From Rhizobium ruizarguesonis (GTDB lineage Bacteria; Pseudomonadota; Alphaproteobacteria; Rhizobiales; Rhizobiaceae): DNA of 64,000 nucleotides. The DNA lies in NCBI RefSeq assembly GCF_012349115.1, contig NZ_PQIG01000024.1, forward strand, positions 124,001 to 188,000, read 5' to 3'. The notes below the pieces were generated by a model that saw only the letters and a program-made list of their open reading frames with translations, did not search any database and was not told the origin of the DNA. Within the stretch, counting starts at the first letter, position 1. Each line of letters begins with the position of its first letter. Below, in pieces: positions 9,129 through 16,744 of the stretch. The position numbers and the translations under genes were made by a program.

Positions 9129-9882
9129 TCCGATCCTCGATGCCGACCTTAACGCCTATGTGGATGGCGAGCTCGATGTCGCCCGTCGCATCCAGGTGGA
9201 ATCCTATCTTTCCGAGAATCCGGCGATTGCCGCCAAGGTCATGGCCGACCTCAGCGTGAGGGGCGAACTGCGTCTGGCACTGGCCGGCGAAAGTGCCTTT
9301 GGCCGCCCCGAGACCCGCGATGCCGCCCGCCGGCTGGAACGTGGCCTTTCCTATGGCCGCATCTTCCATTCCATGCAGCGCGTTGCCGCCGTCGGCATTC
9401 TGATCGCCGCCGGCTGGGTGGCGCACAATTCCTTCGGCGCCTTTTCGGCGACTGAGGTGGCGGCATCCGTTCCGGCACCCGCCTATGTCGAGGATGCCGT
9501 CCGCGCCTATCAGACGGCGGCTCTGCGCCAATCGATGCCTCCGCAAACGCCGGCCACCTATAGCGCCGACGATATTCGCGCCGCCACCGCGATCGTGATG
9601 CCCGAACTGCCCAGGGATTGGAAGGTCGCCGACGTGCAGATCTTCCCGTCCGAGTTCGGCCCCAGCGTCGAGATGGCGATCGAACAAGCAGATGGAAAGC
9701 AACTGTCGCTTTTTGCCGTCCGTCCGGGCGCCTTCGAGGTCAAGCCGGTCAGTCATCTCACGCTGGAAAAAGCAGAAGCCGCCTATTGGCAGATCGGCGA
9801 GGTCGCTTATGCGCTGATCGCAGAGGATAGCGGTCTCAATCTCGACCAGGCGGCCGAACGGCTCGCCCGCTCGCTCTATTAA
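9115..9882 (+). CDS. transmembrane anti-sigma factor
   Basis: 255 residues. The N-terminal cytoplasmic part (DADLNAYVDGELDVARRIQVESYLSENP, residues 5-40) is typical of alphaproteobacterial anti-sigma factors that hold an ECF sigma. A single hydrophobic segment (RVAAVGILIAAGWVAHNSFG, about 86-105) would anchor it, with a periplasmic sensor domain after it. No zinc HxxxCxxC motif is visible, so it is probably not a ZAS-type redox sensor. GGAGGG precedes the ATG. The 14-base overlap with the sigma gene implies coupled translation. Its signal is unknown. Confidence 0.82.
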   Translation: MKAVDPILDADLNAYVDGELDVARRIQVESYLSENPAIAAKVMADLSVRGELRLALAGESAFGRPETRDAARRLERGLSYGRIFHSMQRVAAVGILIAAGWVAHNSFGAFSATEVAASVPAPAYVEDAVRAYQTAALRQSMPPQTPATYSADDIRAATAIVMPELPRDWKVADVQIFPSEFGPSVEMAIEQADGKQLSLFAVRPGAFEVKPVSHLTLEKAEAAYWQIGEVAYALIAEDSGLNLDQAAERLARSLY

Positions 9883-9902
9883 TTCAAACCGAGGAGATCA
9901 GC

Positions 9903-10613
9903 ATGAACCCGATCAATCCCCGCTACGGCGCCGTCGCCGGCCCCCAGGCCCTCTTCGACGAAGGCCTGCGCCAGCATATGCTGCGCGTCTACAACTATAT
10001 GGCTCTCGGCCTCGTCATAACGGGCCTCGTCGCCTTTGTCGTCGGCTCGACTCCAGCACTCTACGTCCCGATCTTCGGCTCGCCGCTGAAGTGGGTGGTG
10101 ATGCTTGCCCCGCTCGCCTTCGTCTTCTTCTTCTCGTTCAAGATCCAGACGATGTCGGCCAGCACCGCTCAGATCACCTTCTGGGCCTTCTGCGCCGTGA
10201 TGGGCCTGTCGCTCGCTTCCGTCTTCCTGGTCTTCACCGGGATGAGCATCGCGCGGACCTTCTTCATCACCGCGACGATGTTCGGCGCCACCAGCCTCTA
10301 CGGCTATGCGACGAAGCGTGATCTCTCGCGCATGGGCTCGTTCCTGATGATGGGCCTCTTCGGCGTCATCATCGCCTCGGTCGTCAATATCTTCCTGGGC
10401 TCGAGCGCGCTGCAGTTTGCGATCTCAGTGATCGGCATCGTCGTCTTCGTCGGTCTGACCGCTTACGACACGCAGAACATCAAGGAACAGTATTCGGAAA
10501 ACTTTGATCAGGAATCGAACCAGAAGCTTGCCGTCTTCGGTGCGCTCTCGCTCTACCTGAACTTCGTCAACATCTTCCAGCTTCTGCTCAACTTCACGGG
10601 CGAGCGGGAATAG
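9903..10613 (+). CDS. Bax inhibitor-1 / YccA-YbhL family membrane protein
   Basis: 236 residues with about seven hydrophobic segments, starting after a cytoplasmic N-terminus (NPRYGAVAGPQALFDEGLRQHMLRVYNYMALGLVITG). The acidic, conserved last part (VGLTAYDTQNIKEQY) and the C-terminal segment LYLNFVNIFQLLLNFTGERE are hallmarks of the BI-1 family (TMBIM-like, possible pH-sensitive calcium leak). It is an inner-membrane protein, 20 bases after the anti-sigma gene with GGAGATCAGC before the ATG, so probably in the same operon. The intergenic gap is too short to carry the ybhL RNA motif known from other rhizobial members. Confidence 0.9.
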   Translation: MNPINPRYGAVAGPQALFDEGLRQHMLRVYNYMALGLVITGLVAFVVGSTPALYVPIFGSPLKWVVMLAPLAFVFFFSFKIQTMSASTAQITFWAFCAVMGLSLASVFLVFTGMSIARTFFITATMFGATSLYGYATKRDLSRMGSFLMMGLFGVIIASVVNIFLGSSALQFAISVIGIVVFVGLTAYDTQNIKEQYSENFDQESNQKLAVFGALSLYLNFVNIFQLLLNFTGERE

Positions 10614-10653
10614 CACCGCGCTTCTGGGGGCAAAGGAAGCGCAGAGCGCCCGG

Positions 10654-10679
10654 TCTGCAATCTGTGACAGGATTGCAGA
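10654..10679. other. inverted repeat downstream of the Bax-inhibitor gene
   Basis: TCTGCAATC (10654-10662) and GATTGCAGA (10671-10679) form a perfect 9-bp stem with an 8-base loop. No T-run follows. It precedes the strong terminator at 10701 and may stabilise the 3' end of the transcript. Confidence 0.45.
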
Positions 10680-10700
10680 TCGGGTATTCAACTAAACGAG

Positions 10701-10734
10701 ACGGCCGGGTCAACGCCCGGCCGTTTTCGTTTTT
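10701..10734 (+). terminator. rho-independent terminator of the ECF/Bax-inhibitor operon
   Basis: ACGGCCGGG (10701-10709), a 6-base loop, CCCGGCCGT (10716-10724), then TTTCGTTTTT. The stem is perfect and GC-rich and is followed by a T-rich tract, a textbook intrinsic terminator. Confidence 0.85.
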
Positions 10735-10838
10735 AAAGCGCATCGCGTCAAATCGGAATCATGCGACGCGCTTTAAGCCTTTGTTTTATGCCTGTCGTTG
10801 TCCCAAAACCGCTGCACACTTTTGGGCAACATGCATTA
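10733..10838 (-). repeat. RIME-like intergenic repeat, copy 1 (two palindromes)
   Basis: The first palindrome has arms 10733-10746 and 10763-10776 (AAAGCGCATCGC against GCGACGCGCTTT). The second runs from 10788 to 10836, with CCCAAAA pairing with TTTTGGG around CCGCTGCACAC. A second copy of the latter palindrome lies at 57397-57453, with paired substitutions that keep the stem. Such two-palindrome mosaic elements are common in Rhizobium genomes. On the minus strand the element begins exactly with the TAA stop of the DUF1612 gene. Confidence 0.75.
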
Positions 10839-11969
10839 GATGATGCCCCAGGCGCGATAGCGGCCTCGGCCGGTGATTTCACGAATGCCGATCTCATTGA
10901 CGAGGTTCAGCGCTCCGCGCGGTGTGATGCGCAGATGACGGGCGATCATCGCCGCCGAGACCATTGGCCGCGACAGAATGAAATCGGCAAGTTCCGGCAG
11001 GCTGCTGTTTGAACGGCGGCCGCGAAAGCGCAGCTCCATCTGCGTGCGTGCCAAGGACAAACGATCGATTTCCTTGAGGCCGGCCACAGCACCCAGATGC
11101 ACCGCCTCCAGAAAGGCTTGCAGCCGCGTGGCGCGATCGCGCGCCCGACGGCGCTCATGGCGCACCAGCTTCAGCCCGCCGTAAAAAGAAAAGAGATGCG
11201 AGGCGACCTTGCCGCGGGCGCGTAGATGGCTTGCGACCAGAAGTCCGCCGAGCCAGTGCTGACGCCGCAATGGCTCGATCCTTTCCCAGGCTTCGAAGAG
11301 GATGACGGCGCCGAGAACCGGCGGCAAGCTGTCGGCCAATGGCTGGACGCTCCGCCACTCCGCAAGCCGCTGTTCCTCGTCCCACTCGTCGTCACCGAGC
11401 AAGCCGAGGGGATCTTCGTTGCGCCTTGCCGGGACAATGGCGGTCGTCTCGCTTGCCGGCGTTTTCCCTGTGTGGATATCGAGCAGCTTCTGCGAGCGGG
11501 CAAGAAGCGCATCGATCTCGGCCATCTCCGCAACGAGCGGCCCGTCTTCATGCTCGCCCTCCTCGTCGGTCTCGACCGGAACTGCGGGGCTCTTCGCGTC
11601 CGGCACTTTCCCCTCCCCTTCCCCGCCGGTCGCAGTCAGCGTCGCAAGACCCGTGACACCGAGTGCCCAGGAGGGTTCGCCGGTCCAGATGCGCCGACGT
11701 GCCCGCAGCACGGAATGGGCGATCGTCAGTTCGTGGGTGGGAGCGCGGCTATCCATATGCGCATCATGCAAAACGAGGTCCTCGACATGCACGAGTTCGC
11801 CGGCCACCCAGAGCGCGCCGGCGGCGTCGAAGAAATGGCTGCGTTCGGCAAATCCCTCGCCGACCGGCGAGCGCAACACACGTTCGTCCAGCCGCGCCAC
11901 CGCATCCTCCGCCGCGGCAATGGCTGGAAGTAAGGTTTGAAGCATCGCACCGTCAATATCGTAGCGCAT
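10836..11969 (-). CDS. DUF1612 / helix-turn-helix protein (RHE_PE00001-like)
   Basis: 377 residues. The N-terminus (MLQTLLPAIAAAEDAVARLDERVLRSPVGEGFAERSHFFDAAGALW) and the conserved core (ILFEAWERIEPLRRQHWLGGLLVASHLRARGKVASHLFSFYGGLKLVRHERRR) match the rhizobial DUF1612 family. The C-terminus (SAAMIARHLRITPRGALNLVNEIGIREITGRGRYRAW) is a helix-turn-helix. An acidic, variable linker lies at about 118-150. It is probably a DNA-binding protein; the biological role is unknown. The family name derives, to my knowledge, from a gene at the start of R. etli plasmid p42e, and here too it lies next to repC. Start ATG 11969 has a weak ribosome site; ATG 11945 is an alternative. The stop codon is supplied by the edge of a repeat. 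Confidence 0.8.
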   Translation of the reverse strand: MRYDIDGAMLQTLLPAIAAAEDAVARLDERVLRSPVGEGFAERSHFFDAAGALWVAGELVHVEDLVLHDAHMDSRAPTHELTIAHSVLRARRRIWTGEPSWALGVTGLATLTATGGEGEGKVPDAKSPAVPVETDEEGEHEDGPLVAEMAEIDALLARSQKLLDIHTGKTPASETTAIVPARRNEDPLGLLGDDEWDEEQRLAEWRSVQPLADSLPPVLGAVILFEAWERIEPLRRQHWLGGLLVASHLRARGKVASHLFSFYGGLKLVRHERRRARDRATRLQAFLEAVHLGAVAGLKEIDRLSLARTQMELRFRGRRSNSSLPELADFILSRPMVSAAMIARHLRITPRGALNLVNEIGIREITGRGRYRAWGII

Positions 11970-12022
11970 TGTTAAGCTTTACAGTTTTTCACAAATGGAA
12001 GCAAAACGAATGTTTCCTTCCG

Positions 12023-12037
12023 CCATGTATGACATGG
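12023..12037. other. short perfect palindrome downstream of repC
   Basis: CCATGT and ACATGG flank three bases in the 180-base space between the DUF1612 gene start and the repC end. The rest of this space is AT-rich with no clear terminator. It may hold the promoter of the DUF1612 gene; nothing more can be supported. Confidence 0.3.
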
Positions 12038-12149
12038 TTAACAGTGTTTTTCAACAAAACTGCGGGAAAGGAAGCCGTCAAGAGGCCTGATCGACCGGCC
12101 GCATATGCTTCTAACCGTCGCAGCTGGCGCGAAGCTTTTTCATAGCCGT

Positions 12150-13364
12150 TCATCCGGTTTTCCTCGTCGTCGGACCATTTGCCCGCATCAGCGCCATCAG
12201 CATCGGGCCGAGCGAGAATTCGCCACGCTCGGCCCGCCGCGTCAGGTCACGCAGGTAGCCGCCGGCAGAGTTGATATGTCCGCCCCTTTCCAGAATGCAG
12301 GCGATCACCGTGGCGGCGTTTTCCGGCCCCATGACATCGCAGGCCAGCTGATAGGCGCTCGGGCTGACGCCAAGCGTGGAACGGACGATGACGGCCGCGG
12401 CCATCAGATCCCGCCAGCTGCCAATGCCGCCGCCCGGGCTATAAGCGACGATCTCCGGGCAGGACTGCAGAACCATGGCAAGGGGGAAGGATTTCGGCGG
12501 CTCCCGCCACCGCTGCGGTTCTTCCTCCGGCTTTGCGCCCTGCTTCGTTTCGAAGCCTGGTTCAAGTTCAGATGTTAGGTGTGGGTTTGAATTATGTATG
12601 TGCCGACCGTTTTGGTTATCATTGGCGTCTGTTTTTTCTGTTTTCGACTTCGATTCCAGCGTCTTGACGATCAATTCCCGGAAAGCTTCGAGATCCGCCA
12701 GCAGGCTTTCCATCTCGGCGGTCGACGGGCGGCGCGGCAGGCTCGCGGAAAGCAGATTGAAATGCTTCTGCATCTCGATCCATTCGCCGGCAATTTCCTC
12801 CTCCAGCGCGATCTCGATGAGCTTGGTGATGTCACGCCGGCAAAGTGTCAGGCGCTCTCTCAGGCGCTTCCATTCGAGTTTGGCGGCCATTACCTGAGCC
12901 GCCTGCGCCTCGATCTCGCGAGCGCGCACCAGGAGCGGCGCCAGGCTGAAGCCAAAAGCCTCACCAAGCCCGCCCTCGCCATTGCGGCGGGCAAAACGTT
13001 TCCCGTTCGGACTATCCCGCCGGATGATCAGGCCGGCTTCCACCAGCATCGCCAGGTTTCGCCGCAGCGTCGTGCCGGCCATGCCATGCGTGCGCAGCGA
13101 CAGCTGCTCATTCGATGGGAAGACGACGAAACCGTTGGCCTCGGCAATCTCGTTCTTCGGGTAGAAGGTCAACAGCGCGTTGAGAACTGCCAGGGCACGG
13201 TCGGATACGCCGATCATGTCCTTTGCTTCGCACAGCGCACGAAAGATCTTCCACTTGTCGACCGATGCGTCCGGATCGACCTTGCTGGCGCTTTCCTGGC
13301 TTGCCAGCATGCCAAGCGTCATCGATCGCCGCCCAAAGGGCGTCGATACATATTGAGGCTCCAT
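12150..13364 (-). CDS. repC: plasmid replication initiator RepC
   Basis: 404 residues from ATG 13364. The N-terminus (MEPQYVSTPFGRRSMTLGML) and following core (KWKIFRALCEAKDMIGVSDRALAVLNALLTFYP, then FPSNEQLSLRTHGMAGTTLRRNLAMLVEAGLI) are typical of RepC initiators of repABC replicons. The core contains a winged-helix DNA-binding part. A charged linker (about 250-295) separates the C-terminal domain (SWRDLMAAAVIVRSTLGVSPSAYQLACDVMGPENAATVIACILERG). RepC acts on an origin that in this family lies inside repC itself. ATG 13364 is preferred over the upstream GTG 13373 because GGTGAGGGAC then serves as ribosome site. Dosage is expected to be limited by the antisense RNA encoded just upstream. Confidence 0.93.
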   Translation of the reverse strand: MEPQYVSTPFGRRSMTLGMLASQESASKVDPDASVDKWKIFRALCEAKDMIGVSDRALAVLNALLTFYPKNEIAEANGFVVFPSNEQLSLRTHGMAGTTLRRNLAMLVEAGLIIRRDSPNGKRFARRNGEGGLGEAFGFSLAPLLVRAREIEAQAAQVMAAKLEWKRLRERLTLCRRDITKLIEIALEEEIAGEWIEMQKHFNLLSASLPRRPSTAEMESLLADLEAFRELIVKTLESKSKTEKTDANDNQNGRHIHNSNPHLTSELEPGFETKQGAKPEEEPQRWREPPKSFPLAMVLQSCPEIVAYSPGGGIGSWRDLMAAAVIVRSTLGVSPSAYQLACDVMGPENAATVIACILERGGHINSAGGYLRDLTRRAERGEFSLGPMLMALMRANGPTTRKTG

Positions 13365-13423
13365 GTCCCTCACCTTTTTTCAAGGCAAAAGAAACCTACC
13401 ACCCAAAAGGATGCCGAAGACGC

Positions 13424-13506
13424 TTGACAGTGATTCGAGGAAGTGCGATTCTCAGATTGTCCAGATATGAGAAAGGCTTCCGCGGCGGCAACGTTCGGAG
13501 GCTTTT
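13424..13506 (+). ncRNA. incA: antisense counter-transcribed RNA (ctRNA/incA) between repB and repC
   Basis: On the plus strand, opposite to repABC, TTGACA (13424-13429) and GATTCT (13447-13452) with 17-base spacing form a promoter. The transcript would run from about 13459 into an intrinsic terminator. There, AAAGGCTTCCG (13472-13482) pairs with CGGAGGCTTTT (13496-13506), all 11 positions including two G-U pairs, and then TTCTTTT follows. The expected RNA is about 50 nt. Position, orientation and structure match the ctRNAs that control RepC translation and incompatibility in repABC plasmids. Confidence 0.85.
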
Positions 13507-13518
13507 TTCTTTTGCGGC

Positions 13519-14514
13519 CTATTCTCCTGCTTGCAACTTGCCGGCTCGATAGGCTTCATAAAGCTCATCGAGACGGCGTGAAATGTAAGCGCCGAAATCC
13601 GGCGCATCGCCGGTCTTCAACGCGATCGTGAAGGAATTGCCGGCGCTCTTGATTCGGCCGGCAATCTTGCCGCCGCTCTTCGGCTTCCAGTCAAATTCCG
13701 TGGTTTCGGGCTTCGCCTCTTTCTTGGCGAGCTCGGCAACCAAAAGCTCGAAACGGCGGTCGCTCTCTTCCGCCATGAAACCTCCCGAGGCAATGAGCTT
13801 CGCAAGCCGGGCGGCCGTCATCCCATTCCAATCCTGGGCCAGCGCCATCCACCGGCGTCGCCCGATGCCGGGTGCGGCGCCGACCGACCTGACGATCTCG
13901 GCGGGAATAGCTTTTGCAACGGATATCAGCTTCGATAGCTCCGTCTTGTCCGTCGACAGCGCTTTCATGATCACCGGGCGCTCAAAACCCTTGAGCTCGA
14001 GATTGAGGGCAAAGACCGCGCGCTCGATGTAGGAAAGGTTCCGACGCGCCGAATTCTCGATGCCCTGCGCGATGACGACATCGGTATCGTCGAGCTTACG
14101 GACGATCGCCTGCACCTTGAGACCGAGCAGCTTGACGGCCTGCAGACGGCGATGGCCGTAGGCGATCTGGTAGCGATCCTCATCATTGGGATGGCGGCGA
14201 ACGAGGATCGGCACTTCCTGGCCGTTCTCGGCAATCGACTGCACCAACTCGTCCTCAATATCGAGCGGCTGGTCGACAAGGCGGTCGCGGACGAAGGAGG
14301 AATCGATCAGATCAGGATCGAGCTCGACGATGCGTTCACCGGAGAGCAAAGCCTCCTGCATCGCCCTGCTCTCTTCCTCCATGCGGCCAAGGGTCAGCGC
14401 CATCGTCCGAACCGGCCCGGCCGATCCGCGCGAAGATGGTTCCTCGTAGTTGGCCGCGGCCAACTCCTGCGCCGTATCGTCGAAAAGACCTTTCAGGCGA
14501 TCGCGTCTGCTCAT
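13519..14514 (-). CDS. repB: plasmid partition protein RepB (ParB family)
   Basis: 331 residues. The ParB/Srx N-terminal domain has EVPILVRRHPNDEDRYQIAYGHRRLQAVKLLG (the GHRR box). A central helix-turn-helix segment (LSYIERAVFALNLELKGFERPVIMKALSTDKTELSKLISVAKAI) binds parS, and the C-terminus is basic. It works with RepA to segregate the plasmid. It overlaps the repA stop by 4 bases (ATGA, 14511-14514). A perfect parS palindrome is embedded in its own 5' coding part (14449-14464), read there as LAAA. Confidence 0.94.
   Translation of the reverse strand: MSRRDRLKGLFDDTAQELAAANYEEPSSRGSAGPVRTMALTLGRMEEESRAMQEALLSGERIVELDPDLIDSSFVRDRLVDQPLDIEDELVQSIAENGQEVPILVRRHPNDEDRYQIAYGHRRLQAVKLLGLKVQAIVRKLDDTDVVIAQGIENSARRNLSYIERAVFALNLELKGFERPVIMKALSTDKTELSKLISVAKAIPAEIVRSVGAAPGIGRRRWMALAQDWNGMTAARLAKLIASGGFMAEESDRRFELLVAELAKKEAKPETTEFDWKPKSGGKIAGRIKSAGNSFTIALKTGDAPDFGAYISRRLDELYEAYRAGKLQAGE
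14449..14464. promoter_or_regulatory. parS site 1 (inside repB)
   Basis: The 16-base perfect palindrome GTTGGCCGCGGCCAAC matches the repABC parS pattern GTTnnCnGCnGnnAAC. An identical copy is at 15825-15840, upstream of repA. Binding by RepB would nucleate the partition complex. Confidence 0.8.
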
Positions 14515-15707
14515 GCTCGACCCCAGGCTTTGTGAATACCGGCGAGAACCTCGCTGTTGGCGGCATTGACCGATTCCAGCGCCCGGTCATAGGTCGAGCG
14601 GCGCACCTGCCCCTTCTCGATCTCGTAGAGCGTCTGCTTGGTCAGGCCGACATCGGCGATCGCCGTCGACTTGAGAATGGTCGCCGTCAACACGTCGTCA
14701 CTGAAGAGGCTGCGCAACAGCGCGACGATCTGCGACTGCGGCGCATCGAAAGGTTCGTGACGCGTGACGACATATTTGATGAAATCGTGCTGCAGGTCGC
14801 CGCCGGCCTTGCGCACGACGGAAAGCAGATCCGAAGTCATCAGCAGGAACTGCGACATGGAGGCGACATCGACCATCTGCGGATGGATGGTGATGAGCAG
14901 CGATGTGGCGGCACAAACGGCGCCAAGCGTGAGGTAACCGAGCTGCGGCGGGCAGTCGATCACCACGATGTCGTAGTCGGCCTCGACCTCGGCAATGGCA
15001 ACGCCAACGCGGCGGAAGAACAGCTCGGCGGGCCGCTGCCGGTCGTTCAGTGCCCGTGGCGTCTCATGCTCGAACTCCATCAGTTCGAGATTGCCCGGCA
15101 CCAGATCCAGCCCGTCGAAATAGGTCTTGCGGACGATCTCCTTCAGCGGCTTGCGGCCCTCATCATAGCGAATTGCGCCATAGAGCGTATCGCCTTCGGA
15201 AAGATCGAATTCGGGCTGAACGCCCAGCATGGAAGAGAGCGAAGCCTGCGGATCGAGATCGATGGCAAGCACCCGGTAACCCGCCAGCGCCAGATACTGC
15301 GCCAGATAGAGCGTCGTCGTGGTCTTGGCCGAGCCGCCCTTGAAATTGGTGACGGCAACCGTCTGCAGCTTTTCGCCAGGGCGGCGCCAAGGCTGATAGG
15401 AAAGCGCATCCTTCGGCTTGAGCTTGGCCATATACTGGCGCAATTCATTGATCTGGCCGAGCGTGTAGGAACGCCGGCCATTCTGGGCAAGATCCGGCTG
15501 GGGTCCCTTGCCATCCAGCGAAAGCTGGCGAAGGTAGCCGTCCGAGACGCCGATCATCTGGGCCGCCTCGCCGGAGGAGAATGTTCGTAGCGTCTTTTGC
15601 GAGAGCGGCGGAAACAGCTTGTCGCGGAGGAGCTTCAGTTGCCGCGAAAGCTGGTTCGCATGCCGCTCGATCCGTACATCTGTCGTCGATACGCTAATGT
15701 TGTCCAA
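14511..15707 (-). CDS. repA: plasmid partition ATPase and autoregulator RepA (ParA family)
   Basis: About 398 residues. The N-terminal MerR-like helix-turn-helix (FSSGEAAQMIGVSDGYLRQLSLDGKG) is used by type Ia ParA proteins to repress their own operon. A deviant Walker A follows (NFKGGSAKTTTTLYLAQYLA), then VLAIDLDPQASLSSMLG and the Walker B region VVIDCPPQLGYLTLG. No ATG is available. The frame begins with TTG codons at 15716 and 15707; TTG 15707 is chosen because GAAAAGGA (15717-15724) directly abuts the first TTG but is 9 bases from the second. A long inverted repeat covers the leader. Confidence 0.93.
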   Translation of the reverse strand: MDNISVSTTDVRIERHANQLSRQLKLLRDKLFPPLSQKTLRTFSSGEAAQMIGVSDGYLRQLSLDGKGPQPDLAQNGRRSYTLGQINELRQYMAKLKPKDALSYQPWRRPGEKLQTVAVTNFKGGSAKTTTTLYLAQYLALAGYRVLAIDLDPQASLSSMLGVQPEFDLSEGDTLYGAIRYDEGRKPLKEIVRKTYFDGLDLVPGNLELMEFEHETPRALNDRQRPAELFFRRVGVAIAEVEADYDIVVIDCPPQLGYLTLGAVCAATSLLITIHPQMVDVASMSQFLLMTSDLLSVVRKAGGDLQHDFIKYVVTRHEPFDAPQSQIVALLRSLFSDDVLTATILKSTAIADVGLTKQTLYEIEKGQVRRSTYDRALESVNAANSEVLAGIHKAWGRA

Positions 15708-15720
15708 AACACCCAATCCT

Positions 15721-15767
15721 TTTCGATGCGCTTTTCTTTCAACATAGCGTCAAAAAGCGTATCGAAA
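15721..15767. promoter_or_regulatory. long inverted repeat over the repA leader, candidate RepA operator
   Basis: TTTCGATGCGCTTTT (15721-15735) and AAAAGCGTATCGAAA (15753-15767) form 15-bp arms with one mismatch and a 17-base spacer. It lies directly upstream of the repA ribosome site, where RepA/RepB repression acts in repABC operons. The same arms could also fold as an RNA hairpin in the leader. Confidence 0.6.
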
Positions 15768-15824
15768 GTGACACGATTCGGGATTTGCAGCAACAATAGG
15801 GCTCAGCTGCCGCCCACAGGCCCG

Positions 15825-15840
15825 GTTGGCCGCGGCCAAC
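15825..15840. promoter_or_regulatory. parS site 2 (upstream of repA)
   Basis: A second copy of GTTGGCCGCGGCCAAC, 1,376 bases from site 1 and 70 bases before the cobF start. It lies in the divergent repA/cobF promoter region, so RepB bound here could also affect cobF transcription. Confidence 0.8.
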
Positions 15841-15909
15841 TCCCGTTCTGCCCTTGCGACGACGAGGCTTTTTCGGCAAGACCGCCAAGACTCAACGGGG
15901 AGTATCCGC

Positions 15910-16674
15910 GTGAAGCATATCCATATCATCGGCATCGGCACGGGCAACCCGGAGCATCTCACCATACAGGCGATCAATGCGATGAACGCCGCCGACGTGG
16001 TTTTCCTGCCGGTCAAGGGCGCCGGCAAGGAAGAGCTCGCCGAGGTCCGGAGGGATATCTGCGACCGCTATATCACGCGGCCGGCTGGCAGGATTTCAGA
16101 ATTCGCGGTGCCGCAAAGGCAGACGGCAGACAAGACCTATGTGCAGAGCGTCGATACCTGGCACGGCGAGATCGCCCGCATCTATGGAGAGCTGATATCC
16201 GGTCTCCCGGATGATGGCAGCGGCGCCTTTCTCGTCTGGGGCGATCCCAGTCTCTACGACAGCACGATCCGCATCATCGAACGCGTGCGGCGGGAAAGCA
16301 GCCTGGATTTCGATTACAGCGTCATTCCCGGCATCACCAGCATCCAAGCGCTGGCGGCCAGCCATAAAATCCCGGTCAACCTCGTCGGCAAACCGATCGA
16401 AATCACCACAGGGCGCAGGCTGGCGCGGGACGGGCTTCTGACCGACAGCACAGTCGTCATGCTTGACGGCGAACAGGCTTTTGCCAAGATCGACGATCCC
16501 GATGCCGAGATCTTCTGGGGCGCCTATCTCGGCACCAAGGACGAGATCGTCAGAGCAGGGCGACTTGGCGACATGGCCACCGACATTCTGACGCTCAGGG
16601 CCGAGGCCAGGCAACGGCACGGCTGGATCATGGACATCTATCTCCTGCGCAAGGGACGGGATTTCGAGGAATAG
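15910..16674 (+). CDS. cobF: precorrin-6A synthase (deacetylating)
   Basis: A SAM-dependent methyltransferase of the aerobic cobalamin route that methylates C-1 of precorrin-5 with loss of acetate, giving precorrin-6A. 254 residues, starting VKHIHIIGIGTGNPEHLTIQAINAMNAADVVFLPVKG, the tetrapyrrole methylase fold, with LVWGDPSLYDST and VIPGITSIQALAASHKIPVN. The GTG at 15910 is chosen over an in-frame ATG at 15826. GGGGAG (15897-15902) is ideally placed and the homologous part begins here; ATG 15826 also lies inside parS. First gene of the cob cluster, divergent from repA. No cobalamin riboswitch is visible upstream. Confidence 0.93.
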   Translation: MKHIHIIGIGTGNPEHLTIQAINAMNAADVVFLPVKGAGKEELAEVRRDICDRYITRPAGRISEFAVPQRQTADKTYVQSVDTWHGEIARIYGELISGLPDDGSGAFLVWGDPSLYDSTIRIIERVRRESSLDFDYSVIPGITSIQALAASHKIPVNLVGKPIEITTGRRLARDGLLTDSTVVMLDGEQAFAKIDDPDAEIFWGAYLGTKDEIVRAGRLGDMATDILTLRAEARQRHGWIMDIYLLRKGRDFEE

Positions 16675-16744
16675 CGGTTTGAGCCTTTCCATCAGTTTTG
16701 CCGGGTCGGCCGCGATCATGTAAGAAATGATCAGAGGATCGAGA

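Noticed and set aside
8617..9756. Long open frame on the minus strand opposite the sigma/anti-sigma genes (379 codons)
   Set aside because: Shadow of GC-rich coding DNA; no ribosome site, no motif, and the plus strand encodes clear families.
9883..9902. ybhL RNA motif expected before a YbhL-like gene
   Set aside because: Only 20 bases separate the anti-sigma stop and this gene, too short for the motif.
15717..15909. Cobalamin riboswitch before cobF
   Set aside because: No B12-box-like conserved sequence is visible; the space is taken by the repA leader repeat and parS.
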